From an uncultured Tenacibaculum sp. (GTDB lineage Bacteria; Bacteroidota; Bacteroidia; Flavobacteriales; Flavobacteriaceae), in NCBI GenBank assembly GCA_947497895.1, contig CANMIL010000002.1, positions 434,001-498,000 on the forward strand: 64,000 bases of DNA. The letters are read 5' to 3'. A model generated the notes under the pieces. The model searched no databases, was not told where the DNA came from, and saw nothing but the letters and a program-made list of their open reading frames with translations. The position numbers were made by a program, and so were the translations under genes. Shown here piece by piece: positions 13,994 to 24,200 of the stretch. The stretch's first letter is position 1, and every line of letters begins with the position of its first letter.

Positions 13994-16900
13994 GTGGGGA
14001 GTAATTTTATGCATTGGCTGACCAATTTTGGGGCTAAAAACTTAGGGGAGTATCTGCGGAGATTGAATATGTTAGTTTTTAACATGGTCAATTGTATTTC
14101 GTGTTTTTTTCGCAGATCATTAAAAAAACAACAATACGCTTTTAGTATAAGTAGTGGGTCTGTTAATAGATCTATTAATTTAAAAACTTCAATACTTGTA
14201 CTATTTTCAATTTTATTTTTATCATTTCAGAACGCATTCGCGCAGTCTGTCGAAAGTATAACAGTTAATAGGTCTTCTATTAATTGTGGAAATGAATTTA
14301 CCGTAAGAACCATGGTTCATTTTGGTTCAGGTAGAAATGGTGTACCGTATAATTTTACATTAAATGTTTCTGGGGGTAACCCAAACATGTCCAATTTGTA
14401 TGTGAATAGTTGGAGTAATTCAGATCAAGGGGTTGTAAATGAAGGAGCTCGTATATCTGGATCAAATTCTGTTCAAATTTGGGGAACTCAAGGACCTTCT
14501 CGAATAAACGGAGGAATGGAATTCAATGTTAGAATTAACGCCAGTGGTACTTTTACTTTTTCTGCAGGAGGAAGATCTGCGAGTATATATGTTTCTCCAA
14601 CAGGTAGTTGTGGGAATACAATACCTTCTTTTACAAGTGCTTCATCGGTAACGGTAGAAGAGAATCATACTGGGACAGTTTTAGATGTAAATGCTAGTGA
14701 CCCAAATCCGGGGTCTGGTTTAAATTATCAAATTGTAGGAGGTGTTGATTCTGGAGATTTCAATATTAACAGTAGTACAGGTATTCTTACTTTTGTTAAT
14801 TCTCCCGATTATGAGGCGCCTTCCGATTCTGATAGTAATAACGTTTACAATGTAACGGTTAGAGTTTGCGATAGTTTTGGAGCATGTCGAAATCAAAATA
14901 TAACAGTTACGGTTACAGATGTTAATGAAGTAGATTGCTTTAACCCTACTGCGGCTAATGATGCCGATGGAGATGGGATACATGATTTGTGTGATTTAGA
15001 TGATGATAATGATGGAGTTCCTGATATTGATGAGGGGATGGTTTGTACAACAACAACTTCAAAACAAAACCTGTTTACCCAAGAGAACCTTATCGGTTTT
15101 TCTTCTAATTTGATCAATAATCACACTGGAGGACGAACTTTTCAATCAGGTTGTAATTTAACTGGAGGATATACAACAGCAGCTAGAAATGCGGTGTATT
15201 CCGAAGAAGATGCTAGTGGAAATTATTATTGGGAGGCAGAATATAAAGTAACTCCTGGAGTACCTGTTGATTTAGAAGTGGATTATAATATTGTAAGTAT
15301 TGATTCTAACCATTTAAGAAATATATCCTCTATTAATTGGAAGGTAAATGGTCAGACAATTGCTTCTTCAAGTAGGAGTGCTTGGTCAGGAAATAGCAGA
15401 AAGTGGACGAGTACTATAACTCCAAGTGGAAACTCAATAAAGTTTAGAGTTGATTGGACTATCAGTAGTAACACATGTAGTTATGCTCCTGAAATTAATA
15501 TGTACATTAGAAAAATTGAGCAACCAGTTACTACAACAGTTTGTAACAATGTTGATAATGATGAAGATGGAGATGGTATACCGAATCAGTTAGATTTAGA
15601 CAGTGATGGAGATGGTTGTAGCGATGCATATGAAGCTGGTGCAACAACGAATAAAACTGCAAATTTCAAATTTACTGGAAATGTAGGGAACAATGGTTTA
15701 GTTAATATATTAGAAACAAGTGCTGATAGTGGCGATCTTAACTATACTTCAACGTATTTAAGTTACGCTTTAGAAAAACAAATTAATGCTTGTGTCGATA
15801 CTGATCAAGATGGTATTGATGATATTGTAGATATTGATGATGATAATGATGGGATTCCTGATGTAGAAGAGTCAGATTGTGTTGGTGCTACTTTGGTGAG
15901 TGAATTTACTTGGCATGGAGGTTCAGTAGCGAATGTGCAAGCAACTGATACAACATTAGGAATGACAGGGGCTGCTTGGGGGAATGCTTATTCCGATCAA
16001 GAACTTTCTTTACCTATACATTTAGAATTTAAGATTTCTTCTATTTCAAATGGTATGTTAGGGCTACTTCCAGTAAGTAAAACGGAAACATCTAGTTGGG
16101 ATGATAAAGGATATAAATATCAATTACAAAACAACAATGCTTATATCCGTCATGAAAGTAGTAACTCAGGATGGCAAGGAGCTGCAAATGGAACTTTAAA
16201 GGCAATTGATATTGATGAAAATGGATTAGTTACTTTTTCAATTGATGGAGTAGTTAAGAAAACATATCAAGGGCAAGTTGAGAACTATAAAATAACAATT
16301 TCTAGAGGAGCTTTTACCGCGAGTGATGTAGTTATAACGTCTGGAAAAGCTAGTTTATGTACTGGAGATAAGGATGGAGATGGTACACCAAATCATTTAG
16401 ATTTAGATAGTGATGGAGATGGTTGTAGTGATGCTTATGAAGGTGGAGCAACTATAAACACAACTGCAAATTATAAATTTACAGGGCCAGTTGGTTCGAA
16501 TGGTTTAGCAAATAGTCTTGAAACTTCTACTGATAGTGGGGAGTTAAATTATACTTTAACATACGACAACTTCGCTTTAAATTCAGGATTAAGAGCTTGT
16601 GCTGATACAGATGGAGATGGTATAGGTGATTTAATTGATATTGACGATGATAATGACGGAGTTTTAGATGTTGAAGAGTTAGGATGTAGTCTATCGCAGG
16701 ATATTTCGGAATTGACATTCACTGGAAATGCCACAATTACCAACGAAAATAACACATTAAGATCGGGAAGTGGAGGTTGGAAATCTTCTTATAGCGATCA
16801 GACATTTAGTCTACCGATTCATTTTGAATTCAAAAGATCAGGTTTATCTGGAATTACGATGTTCGGTCTAATTCCAACTGGAGCAAATAAGACAGTTTCT

Positions 16901-19900
16901 AACTGGAATGATCAAGGATATAAATTCTATAATTATAACGCAACTACTTATGGTTACTTTCCAAATGCCTGGACATTTACCCATAGTTCTCAAGCTGATG
17001 AATTATACGAAATAGATATCGATGTAAATGGAGCTATAACGGTTAAAATTGGAGGAGTTGAAAAAGCTTCTTTTAGTGGAACAGTTTCAGACTATCAGTT
17101 GGTTATATCACAACATACACCAACAACATATAAAGATATTGTAATTACCGCAGACAATCTTACTGGATCTTCAAATGATTGTCCTTTAGTTGATACTGAT
17201 AATGATGGTACACCAAATCATTTAGATTTGGATAGTGACGGCGATGGCTGTAGTGATGCTTACGAAGCGGGAGCTACTACAGACACTACATCTGATTATA
17301 AATTTACTTCCGCTGTTGGTTCGAATGGACTGGCGGATGTTCTTGAAACTTCGGTTGATAGTGGAGAAATCAATTATGTTTCTCTTTATGAACAGTATGG
17401 TGCTAATTCTGACTTGAGGGCTTGTGCTGATACAGATGGAGATGGTATAGGAGATTTAGTAGATATTGACGATGATAATGATGGGATTTTAGATGTTGAT
17501 GAAGGTGTTTCAGGAGCTTCTTCTAGTTGTGTTGATTCTCAGAATGGAACTTATTATTTCGCTGATATGAAGGCAGGAAGTGAAGGTTGGAACAGATCTA
17601 AGCAAGTTCAGATATCTAATGGGACTAGTACATTAAATGGAACAATATCATCAAATGTTGATTTTTCAATGCAACAGAATAATGCTAGTTGTAGTTTATC
17701 TGGAAGAGTAAGTGTTATTACTGGGTTATCTACAAGAGGAAGCCAACACCAATACACGGTAACTTTTGAACAACCAGTAACTGATATGGTGGTATACTTT
17801 AACGATATTGCTGGTGGATGGGCAGGTCCTTGTGGAACAGAAACTGTTCGTTTTGATAGAAATATTGAAGTTATCAGAAACTGTGGACTTTCGATTGGTT
17901 CAACAACTGCGACTGGAACTTGTTCGAATGTAGCGGCCCAAGGATTAGTAAAAATCCCAGGAACATATACTAGCTTTAGCTTTACTGTTGATAATTCAAA
18001 TGCTTCTTCATGTAATTGTGAAAATTACTTTATAGGAGTTGGAGTTATGGGCTATTGTGCAGATAACGGAGGAACAACTGCTAGAGATACTGACAGTGAC
18101 GGAATACCTGATTACTTAGATTTGGATAGTGATAATGATGGTGTTTATGATGTAGTTGAGGCTGGAACAGGTTCAATGGATACAAATAACGATGGAGCTA
18201 TTGATAGTATAACAAGTACATCAGGAGATACAGATAATGATGGTTTAGCAGATTCTATAGAAGCTATTAATGGTCAAAATACAGGAACTACTCCTAGGGA
18301 AACGACAAGTGGAACAGCTGATTATTTAAATGCTGATAGTGATGCAGATGGATGTAGTGATGCAAACGAGGCCTATGGAAATAGTGGAGCTGATGGATCA
18401 GGAGATACTTATTACAATCCAAATGATTTAGCAGAACCTCTAACAGAATCTTCAGGAGCAGTAAGCTCAGAAGGGAAAGTAGCTGCGGCTTCTTATACAA
18501 CTGGGGATGTTGCCAAGGTAACCGATGGAAATACCGATGCAGCTATTTGTGGTCCATGTTATGATGGAGCAATTAAAGGAACTCCTACTGCGAACGACCC
18601 TGATGGAGATGGAATAAATAATGACTGTGATTTAGATGATGATAATGATGGAATTGCTGATGAAGATGAGAATGTATGTGAAGCACCTGACGATATACCA
18701 GTTACAGCAGGTACCTATTATTGGAGTACATGGAATGGGCCTTATCAAGGACCAATAAATGGAGTTATTTCATCAGGTAATGGAGCAGATATAAACATAA
18801 AAACAGAACATGTTTCAGGAGCAAATAATTTACATGTAAACCAAATGTATTTTTATTGTGATGGAAACCAACCTAATCCAAGTAGAGGTTATTCTAACTC
18901 GGCAAATGTGCCTGTTGGATCTTCAAGAGCGATGGCTGTTTCTGTAAATCCTAATAATTCAGTAACTATTAAGTTTACTTTTGAGAATGGAGTTGCTGTG
19001 GATCCATTGATTCATTTGACTTCTTTTTCTGGAGGTGCTGCTTCAGAAAATGTTTCGGATGTAGTTTCTTTTAATAAGTCTTTCTCTGTTTTTGATCAGT
19101 GCTGGACAAGAAAGAGCGGGAATAGCGTAACAGGAGCTTCTGGAATGAGAACTGGAACTAATGAACCCAATGCTACATTATTATTCTCAGGAGAGCACAG
19201 TTCAATAACAATGACAATTAGCCGTCCAAGCGCAATCGCGGGAGATGCTATATTCTTCTCAGTTGGTACTAGAGGGTTTAAATACTCTGCAGGTGGCGGA
19301 GGTTCAGGTTCTAATTGTACTTCAGCGGGTAATGACTTTGATCAAGATGGAATACCTAATCATTTAGATTTAGATAGTGATAATGATGGAGTTTATGATA
19401 TAGTCGAAGCGGGAACATCTTCATTAGATAGTGATAATGATGGACGAGTAGATAATATGGATAGCACTTCTGTCAATGTTGATGCTGATAATGATGGATT
19501 GGCTGATTCAATTGAAACAACTAATGGGGCAGATAAAGGAACTGTTGCAAGAGAAACAACAAGTGGAGTTAAGGATTACTTAAGTGCTGATAGTGATAAT
19601 GACGGATGTAGTGATGCGAACGAAGCTTACAATAATAGAAATGCGGATGGTAATGGTAATACTTATTACAATCCTTCAAATTTAGCGGAACCACTAACGG
19701 TTAGTTCAGGAGCGGTGAGTACTTCGGGTAAAGTGGTTGCAGCAGCGTATGGTACTGGAGATGTAGCTAAGTTGATCGATGGTAGTTCTATGAACTCTGT
19801 TTGTCATAACGATACGTTTGCAGTAAATGATTTTGTAAATACGAACGAAGGGCAAATAGTTTCTGGTAATGTATTAACTAATGATTACGATTTACAGGGG

Positions 19901-21151
19901 GATACTCAAACTGTTAAATCAAATCCTGTAGTAAATGTTGCAAGTGGAACTTTAACATTAAGTACAAATGGAGACTTTACGTACACGCCAAATCCAAACT
20001 TTATTGGAGAAGATACCTTTACTTATGAAGTTTGTGATAACAATTCTGCTCAATCATGTGGTAGAGCAAGTGTATTTATAGAAGTATTACCAAGAAGGAC
20101 AACTGATAACGAACCACCAATTGCTAACGTTGATACAGGAACAACAAAAGTTGGAATAACACTTACTGGAAATGTAGCAAGTAATGATTTTGATCCAGAT
20201 GGAGATCCTTTAACTGTAAACACAACACCAGTAACTAATGTAAGTAATGGAAACTTAACGTTAAATGCTAATGGAAGTTTTACTTATGTACCAAATGCTG
20301 GGTTTATAGGTCCAGATACTTTTACATATCAAATATGTGATAACGCTAGTCCGAATCCTCTTTGTGATACGGCTAGAGTAAACATTATGGTAACATCAGA
20401 AACAGGTAATATAACAGTAGCTAATGATGATGCTTACCATACTGTAGGAGATACTGCAAATAATAATGTGCAAGGAAATGTACTGGATAACGACACAGAT
20501 CCTGAGGGACATACGCAAACCGTAAATACGACTCCGATTAAAAATGTAGGTAATGGTACATTAACATTGAACGCTAATGGAACATTCGATTACCAACCAA
20601 ATGCAGGTTTCTTTGGTCAAGATAGTTTTAGATATAGTGTTTGTGATAATGGTTCTCCGCAAGCATGTGATACAGCAACGGTAATTATAGTAGTGAATAA
20701 ATTTTTACCACCTGATTATTACCCAACTTTGTTTACTGAAAAAACAATAGTAAATGGGAATAATGCTAAAATTGATTTTGTGGTTTTCGTTGGAGAAGCA
20801 AATAATCAGAATGCAAATGGGGTGAATCCAGTAGAGGTTAGGATTGCTGATAGTAACAGATTTTCTTTTCAATTTGATAAAGAACAGACTTTATTAAATG
20901 GAACAAAAGTCGATAATTCTGACTGGTCTTATAGAAAGGAATCGGGGTTGCATAAGTTTGTTTATACGAAAAGTGGTGACTTTCAAGGAAATACTGTGTC
21001 AAAAATTGGGGTAATGGCCATATTTAAATCACCAACAAGTTCAAGTGGGAAGGTTCCTCTTAAGGTTACTGTTAAAGCAGATTCAGGAGGGCAAGTGAAC
21101 ACAAGAAATGATAATGACCAAGATATAATACAGTTTAGTAATAAAAATTAA
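13994..21151 (+). CDS. Giant secreted modular protein B (2385 aa; cadherin-like, TSP3, lectin-like modules, Ig-like)
   Basis: The largest gene of the window. I start it at GTG 13994, matching A; a TTG at 13985 and an ATG at 14006 are alternatives. Leader VGSNFMHWLTNFGAKNLGEY is almost the same as in A, with the signal core ILVLFSILFLSF and probable cleavage at FAQ|S. Then come an Ig/cohesin-like domain (about 85-210), a cadherin-like domain (about 210-312), and five blocks in which TSP3 repeats of the type DGDGIPNQLDLDSDGDG alternate with beta-sandwich modules. Two of these modules, at about 15890-16360 and 16690-17180, are copies of each other (LSLPIHLEFK / FSLPIHFEFK) and look like LamG- or SPRY-type lectin folds. 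Three Ig-like domains and the family C-terminal module close it. Probably a calcium-stabilised surface rod. Confidence 0.8.
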   Translation: MGSNFMHWLTNFGAKNLGEYLRRLNMLVFNMVNCISCFFRRSLKKQQYAFSISSGSVNRSINLKTSILVLFSILFLSFQNAFAQSVESITVNRSSINCGNEFTVRTMVHFGSGRNGVPYNFTLNVSGGNPNMSNLYVNSWSNSDQGVVNEGARISGSNSVQIWGTQGPSRINGGMEFNVRINASGTFTFSAGGRSASIYVSPTGSCGNTIPSFTSASSVTVEENHTGTVLDVNASDPNPGSGLNYQIVGGVDSGDFNINSSTGILTFVNSPDYEAPSDSDSNNVYNVTVRVCDSFGACRNQNITVTVTDVNEVDCFNPTAANDADGDGIHDLCDLDDDNDGVPDIDEGMVCTTTTSKQNLFTQENLIGFSSNLINNHTGGRTFQSGCNLTGGYTTAARNAVYSEEDASGNYYWEAEYKVTPGVPVDLEVDYNIVSIDSNHLRNISSINWKVNGQTIASSSRSAWSGNSRKWTSTITPSGNSIKFRVDWTISSNTCSYAPEINMYIRKIEQPVTTTVCNNVDNDEDGDGIPNQLDLDSDGDGCSDAYEAGATTNKTANFKFTGNVGNNGLVNILETSADSGDLNYTSTYLSYALEKQINACVDTDQDGIDDIVDIDDDNDGIPDVEESDCVGATLVSEFTWHGGSVANVQATDTTLGMTGAAWGNAYSDQELSLPIHLEFKISSISNGMLGLLPVSKTETSSWDDKGYKYQLQNNNAYIRHESSNSGWQGAANGTLKAIDIDENGLVTFSIDGVVKKTYQGQVENYKITISRGAFTASDVVITSGKASLCTGDKDGDGTPNHLDLDSDGDGCSDAYEGGATINTTANYKFTGPVGSNGLANSLETSTDSGELNYTLTYDNFALNSGLRACADTDGDGIGDLIDIDDDNDGVLDVEELGCSLSQDISELTFTGNATITNENNTLRSGSGGWKSSYSDQTFSLPIHFEFKRSGLSGITMFGLIPTGANKTVSNWNDQGYKFYNYNATTYGYFPNAWTFTHSSQADELYEIDIDVNGAITVKIGGVEKASFSGTVSDYQLVISQHTPTTYKDIVITADNLTGSSNDCPLVDTDNDGTPNHLDLDSDGDGCSDAYEAGATTDTTSDYKFTSAVGSNGLADVLETSVDSGEINYVSLYEQYGANSDLRACADTDGDGIGDLVDIDDDNDGILDVDEGVSGASSSCVDSQNGTYYFADMKAGSEGWNRSKQVQISNGTSTLNGTISSNVDFSMQQNNASCSLSGRVSVITGLSTRGSQHQYTVTFEQPVTDMVVYFNDIAGGWAGPCGTETVRFDRNIEVIRNCGLSIGSTTATGTCSNVAAQGLVKIPGTYTSFSFTVDNSNASSCNCENYFIGVGVMGYCADNGGTTARDTDSDGIPDYLDLDSDNDGVYDVVEAGTGSMDTNNDGAIDSITSTSGDTDNDGLADSIEAINGQNTGTTPRETTSGTADYLNADSDADGCSDANEAYGNSGADGSGDTYYNPNDLAEPLTESSGAVSSEGKVAAASYTTGDVAKVTDGNTDAAICGPCYDGAIKGTPTANDPDGDGINNDCDLDDDNDGIADEDENVCEAPDDIPVTAGTYYWSTWNGPYQGPINGVISSGNGADINIKTEHVSGANNLHVNQMYFYCDGNQPNPSRGYSNSANVPVGSSRAMAVSVNPNNSVTIKFTFENGVAVDPLIHLTSFSGGAASENVSDVVSFNKSFSVFDQCWTRKSGNSVTGASGMRTGTNEPNATLLFSGEHSSITMTISRPSAIAGDAIFFSVGTRGFKYSAGGGGSGSNCTSAGNDFDQDGIPNHLDLDSDNDGVYDIVEAGTSSLDSDNDGRVDNMDSTSVNVDADNDGLADSIETTNGADKGTVARETTSGVKDYLSADSDNDGCSDANEAYNNRNADGNGNTYYNPSNLAEPLTVSSGAVSTSGKVVAAAYGTGDVAKLIDGSSMNSVCHNDTFAVNDFVNTNEGQIVSGNVLTNDYDLQGDTQTVKSNPVVNVASGTLTLSTNGDFTYTPNPNFIGEDTFTYEVCDNNSAQSCGRASVFIEVLPRRTTDNEPPIANVDTGTTKVGITLTGNVASNDFDPDGDPLTVNTTPVTNVSNGNLTLNANGSFTYVPNAGFIGPDTFTYQICDNASPNPLCDTARVNIMVTSETGNITVANDDAYHTVGDTANNNVQGNVLDNDTDPEGHTQTVNTTPIKNVGNGTLTLNANGTFDYQPNAGFFGQDSFRYSVCDNGSPQACDTATVIIVVNKFLPPDYYPTLFTEKTIVNGNNAKIDFVVFVGEANNQNANGVNPVEVRIADSNRFSFQFDKEQTLLNGTKVDNSDWSYRKESGLHKFVYTKSGDFQGNTVSKIGVMAIFKSPTSSSGKVPLKVTVKADSGGQVNTRNDNDQDIIQFSNKN

Positions 21152-21279
21152 TAAAGAATTAAAAGAGGTTAATAATTAATAATCTACTAGTAATGGGGGA
21201 GATTGATAACAGTTACACTGTACAATTATTAGCATTTTTAAATAAATAGTTTGAGTTTAATAATTTAAGATGTTTTCTT

Positions 21280-24200
21280 ATGAGGGGAAAAATTACATTT
21301 TTAATAATGTTTTTATGCTGTGTCCATTTAGGATATAGCCAGTCTGTAAATTTAACAGATGCATTAATTTCGCCAGCACCACTACCTTCGGTGCAGGCTA
21401 ATGGTTCAGGTACAGCCGAGTTTAGGCTTCAAGAGACTTCAGGAAGTCCAGTTTCATCACCAGTATTCGGTTCTTTGCCGAATGTAACGATCACAGTTGA
21501 TTTAGGTGATTTTATCGACTTACCAAATGGAGTTGCTTCATTAAGTGATATTACCATAGCAGATTCTTTTGATGGAACTGATATGAGTGGTTTGTTCACA
21601 ATGACGTATGACGGAGCAAGTAGTATTTTAAAGTTTGAGCAGACGAATAATGACATTCCTGCTGATGCAAACATAAAATTTACTTTTCCAATTAAGGTAG
21701 TTCAAAATTCAAGTGAGTCAGAAGTAAGTAATGGATTCAATGCCAATATAGCGGCGTTAGGTTCAGATACAAATGCTGAAGGAAACGCAGCATTCTTTAC
21801 TTGGACAACGAATACAACTACAGCAGTTAATGATATTAATAACACTTATGAAGGTGTTGCCGTAAGTGGTAATGTATCTACTAATGATTTCGATTTAGAA
21901 GGAGATACACAAACGGTAACTGTAAATCCGGTAACAAACGTAAGTAATGGTACATTAACTTTAAGTGCAGATGGTAGCTATACATATACTCCAAATGCTG
22001 GATTTACAGGTGAAGATAGTTTCACTTACCAGGTTTGTGATGATGTTAGCCCAGCGGCTTGTGATGAAGGAACAGTGTTTATTGAAGTATTACCAAATGG
22101 TTCAGTAGCTAATGAGTCTCCTATCGCGAATGCTGATACAGTGTTAACAGAAGAAGGAGTTACGGTAACAGGAAATGTAGCAAGTAATGACTTTGATCCA
22201 GATGGAGATCCATTAACAGTTAATACTACACCAACAACAGATGTAAGTAATGGTACATTAACATTAAATGCTGACGGTACATTTACGTATGTTCCAGATG
22301 CTGGATTCACAGGAACTGATAGCTTTACATATGAGGTTTGTGACGATGCTAGTCCAACTCCATTATGTGATACTGCTACAGTTGAAATTAATGTGAACCC
22401 TGATACTGGAAATATTACAGTAGCTAATGACGATGCATTTACAACGACTCCAGATGTAACTTTAACAGGAGGAAATGTATTAGCAAATGATTCAGATCCA
22501 GAAGGAGATACACAAACAGTAAATACAACTCCAGTAAATAATGTAAGTAATGGTACATTAACATTAAACGCTGACGGTACATTTACGTATGTCCCAAATG
22601 CAGGATTTACAGGAACTGATAGTTTCACTTACCAAGTATGTGATAACGGAACTCCGCAAGCTTGTGATGAAGCAACAGTATCTCTTACAGTTGGAGGTGT
22701 TGCGAATACTACAATTGCAGAGAATGATATTAATAACACATACGCAGATACAGCAGTTAGCGGAAATGTGTTAACAAATGATTACGATTTAGAAGGAGAT
22801 ACACAAACAGTAAATACAACGCCTACAACTAATGTAAGTAACGGTACGTTGACATTAAATGCAGATGGTAGTTATACATATACTCCAAATGCAGGATTTA
22901 CAGGAGAAGATAGCTTTACTTATCAAGTTTGTGATAATGGAAATCCACAAGCATGTGATGAAGGTCAAGTGTTTATTGAAGTAATTCCTGAAGGAACTGC
23001 TGCAAATGAGAATCCAATTGCAAATGCTGATACTGTAACAACTGAAGAAGGATCAACCGTAACAGGAAACGTTTCAAGTAATGACTTTGATCCAGATGGA
23101 GATCCATTAACAGTAAATACTACACCAGTAACAGACGTTACTAATGGTACATTAACATTAAATCCTGATGGTACATTTACGTATGTTCCAGATGCTGGAT
23201 TCACAGGAACTGATAGCTTCACTTATGAAGTTTGTGACGACGCTAGTCCAACTCCTTCATGTGACACTGCTACAGTTGAAATCCATGTAAATGAAGATAC
23301 TGGAAACATCACAGTAGCGAATGACGATGCGTTCAACACGACTCCAGGAGCAACTTTAACAGGAGGAAATGTATTAGCAAATGATTCAGATCCAGAAGGC
23401 GATACACAAACAGTAAATACTACTCCAGTAGTAGACGCTAGTAATGGTACATTAACCTTGAATGCTGACGGTACATTTACCTATGTTCCAAATGCTGGAT
23501 TCACAGGAACAGATAGTTTCACTTATCAAGTATGTGATAACGGTACACCTCAAGCTTGTGATGAAGCAACAGCGGTTGTAACAGTAGGAGGTTTAGCGAA
23601 TACTACAATTGCAGTTAATGATATTAGCAATACATATGCTGATACAGCTACAACTGGAAATGTATTGACAAACGATTATGATTTAGAGGGAGACGCTCAA
23701 ACAGTAAATACAACACCAACAACTAATGTAAGTAACGGTACGTTGACATTAAACGCTGATGGTAGTTATACATATACTCCAAATGCAGGATTTACAGGTC
23801 AAGACAGTTTCACTTACCAAGTATGTGATAATGGAAACCCTCAAGCATGTGATGAAGGTCAGGTATTTATCGAGGTTATTCCAAATGGAACAGTTGATAA
23901 CGAGAATCCAATTGCAAATGCTGATACTGTAACTACTGAAGAAGGAACAACAGTAACAGGAAATGTTGCGGCAAATGACTTCGATCCAGATGGAGATCCA
24001 TTAACAGTGAATACAACACCAGTAACAGATGTTACTAATGGTACGTTAACATTAAATCCTGATGGTACATTTACGTATGTTCCAGATGCTGGATTTACAG
24101 GAACTGATAGTTTCACTTATGAAGTTTGTGATGATTCAACACCACCATCATGTGATACTGCAACAGTAGAAATTCATGTTAATGAAGATTCAGGAAATAT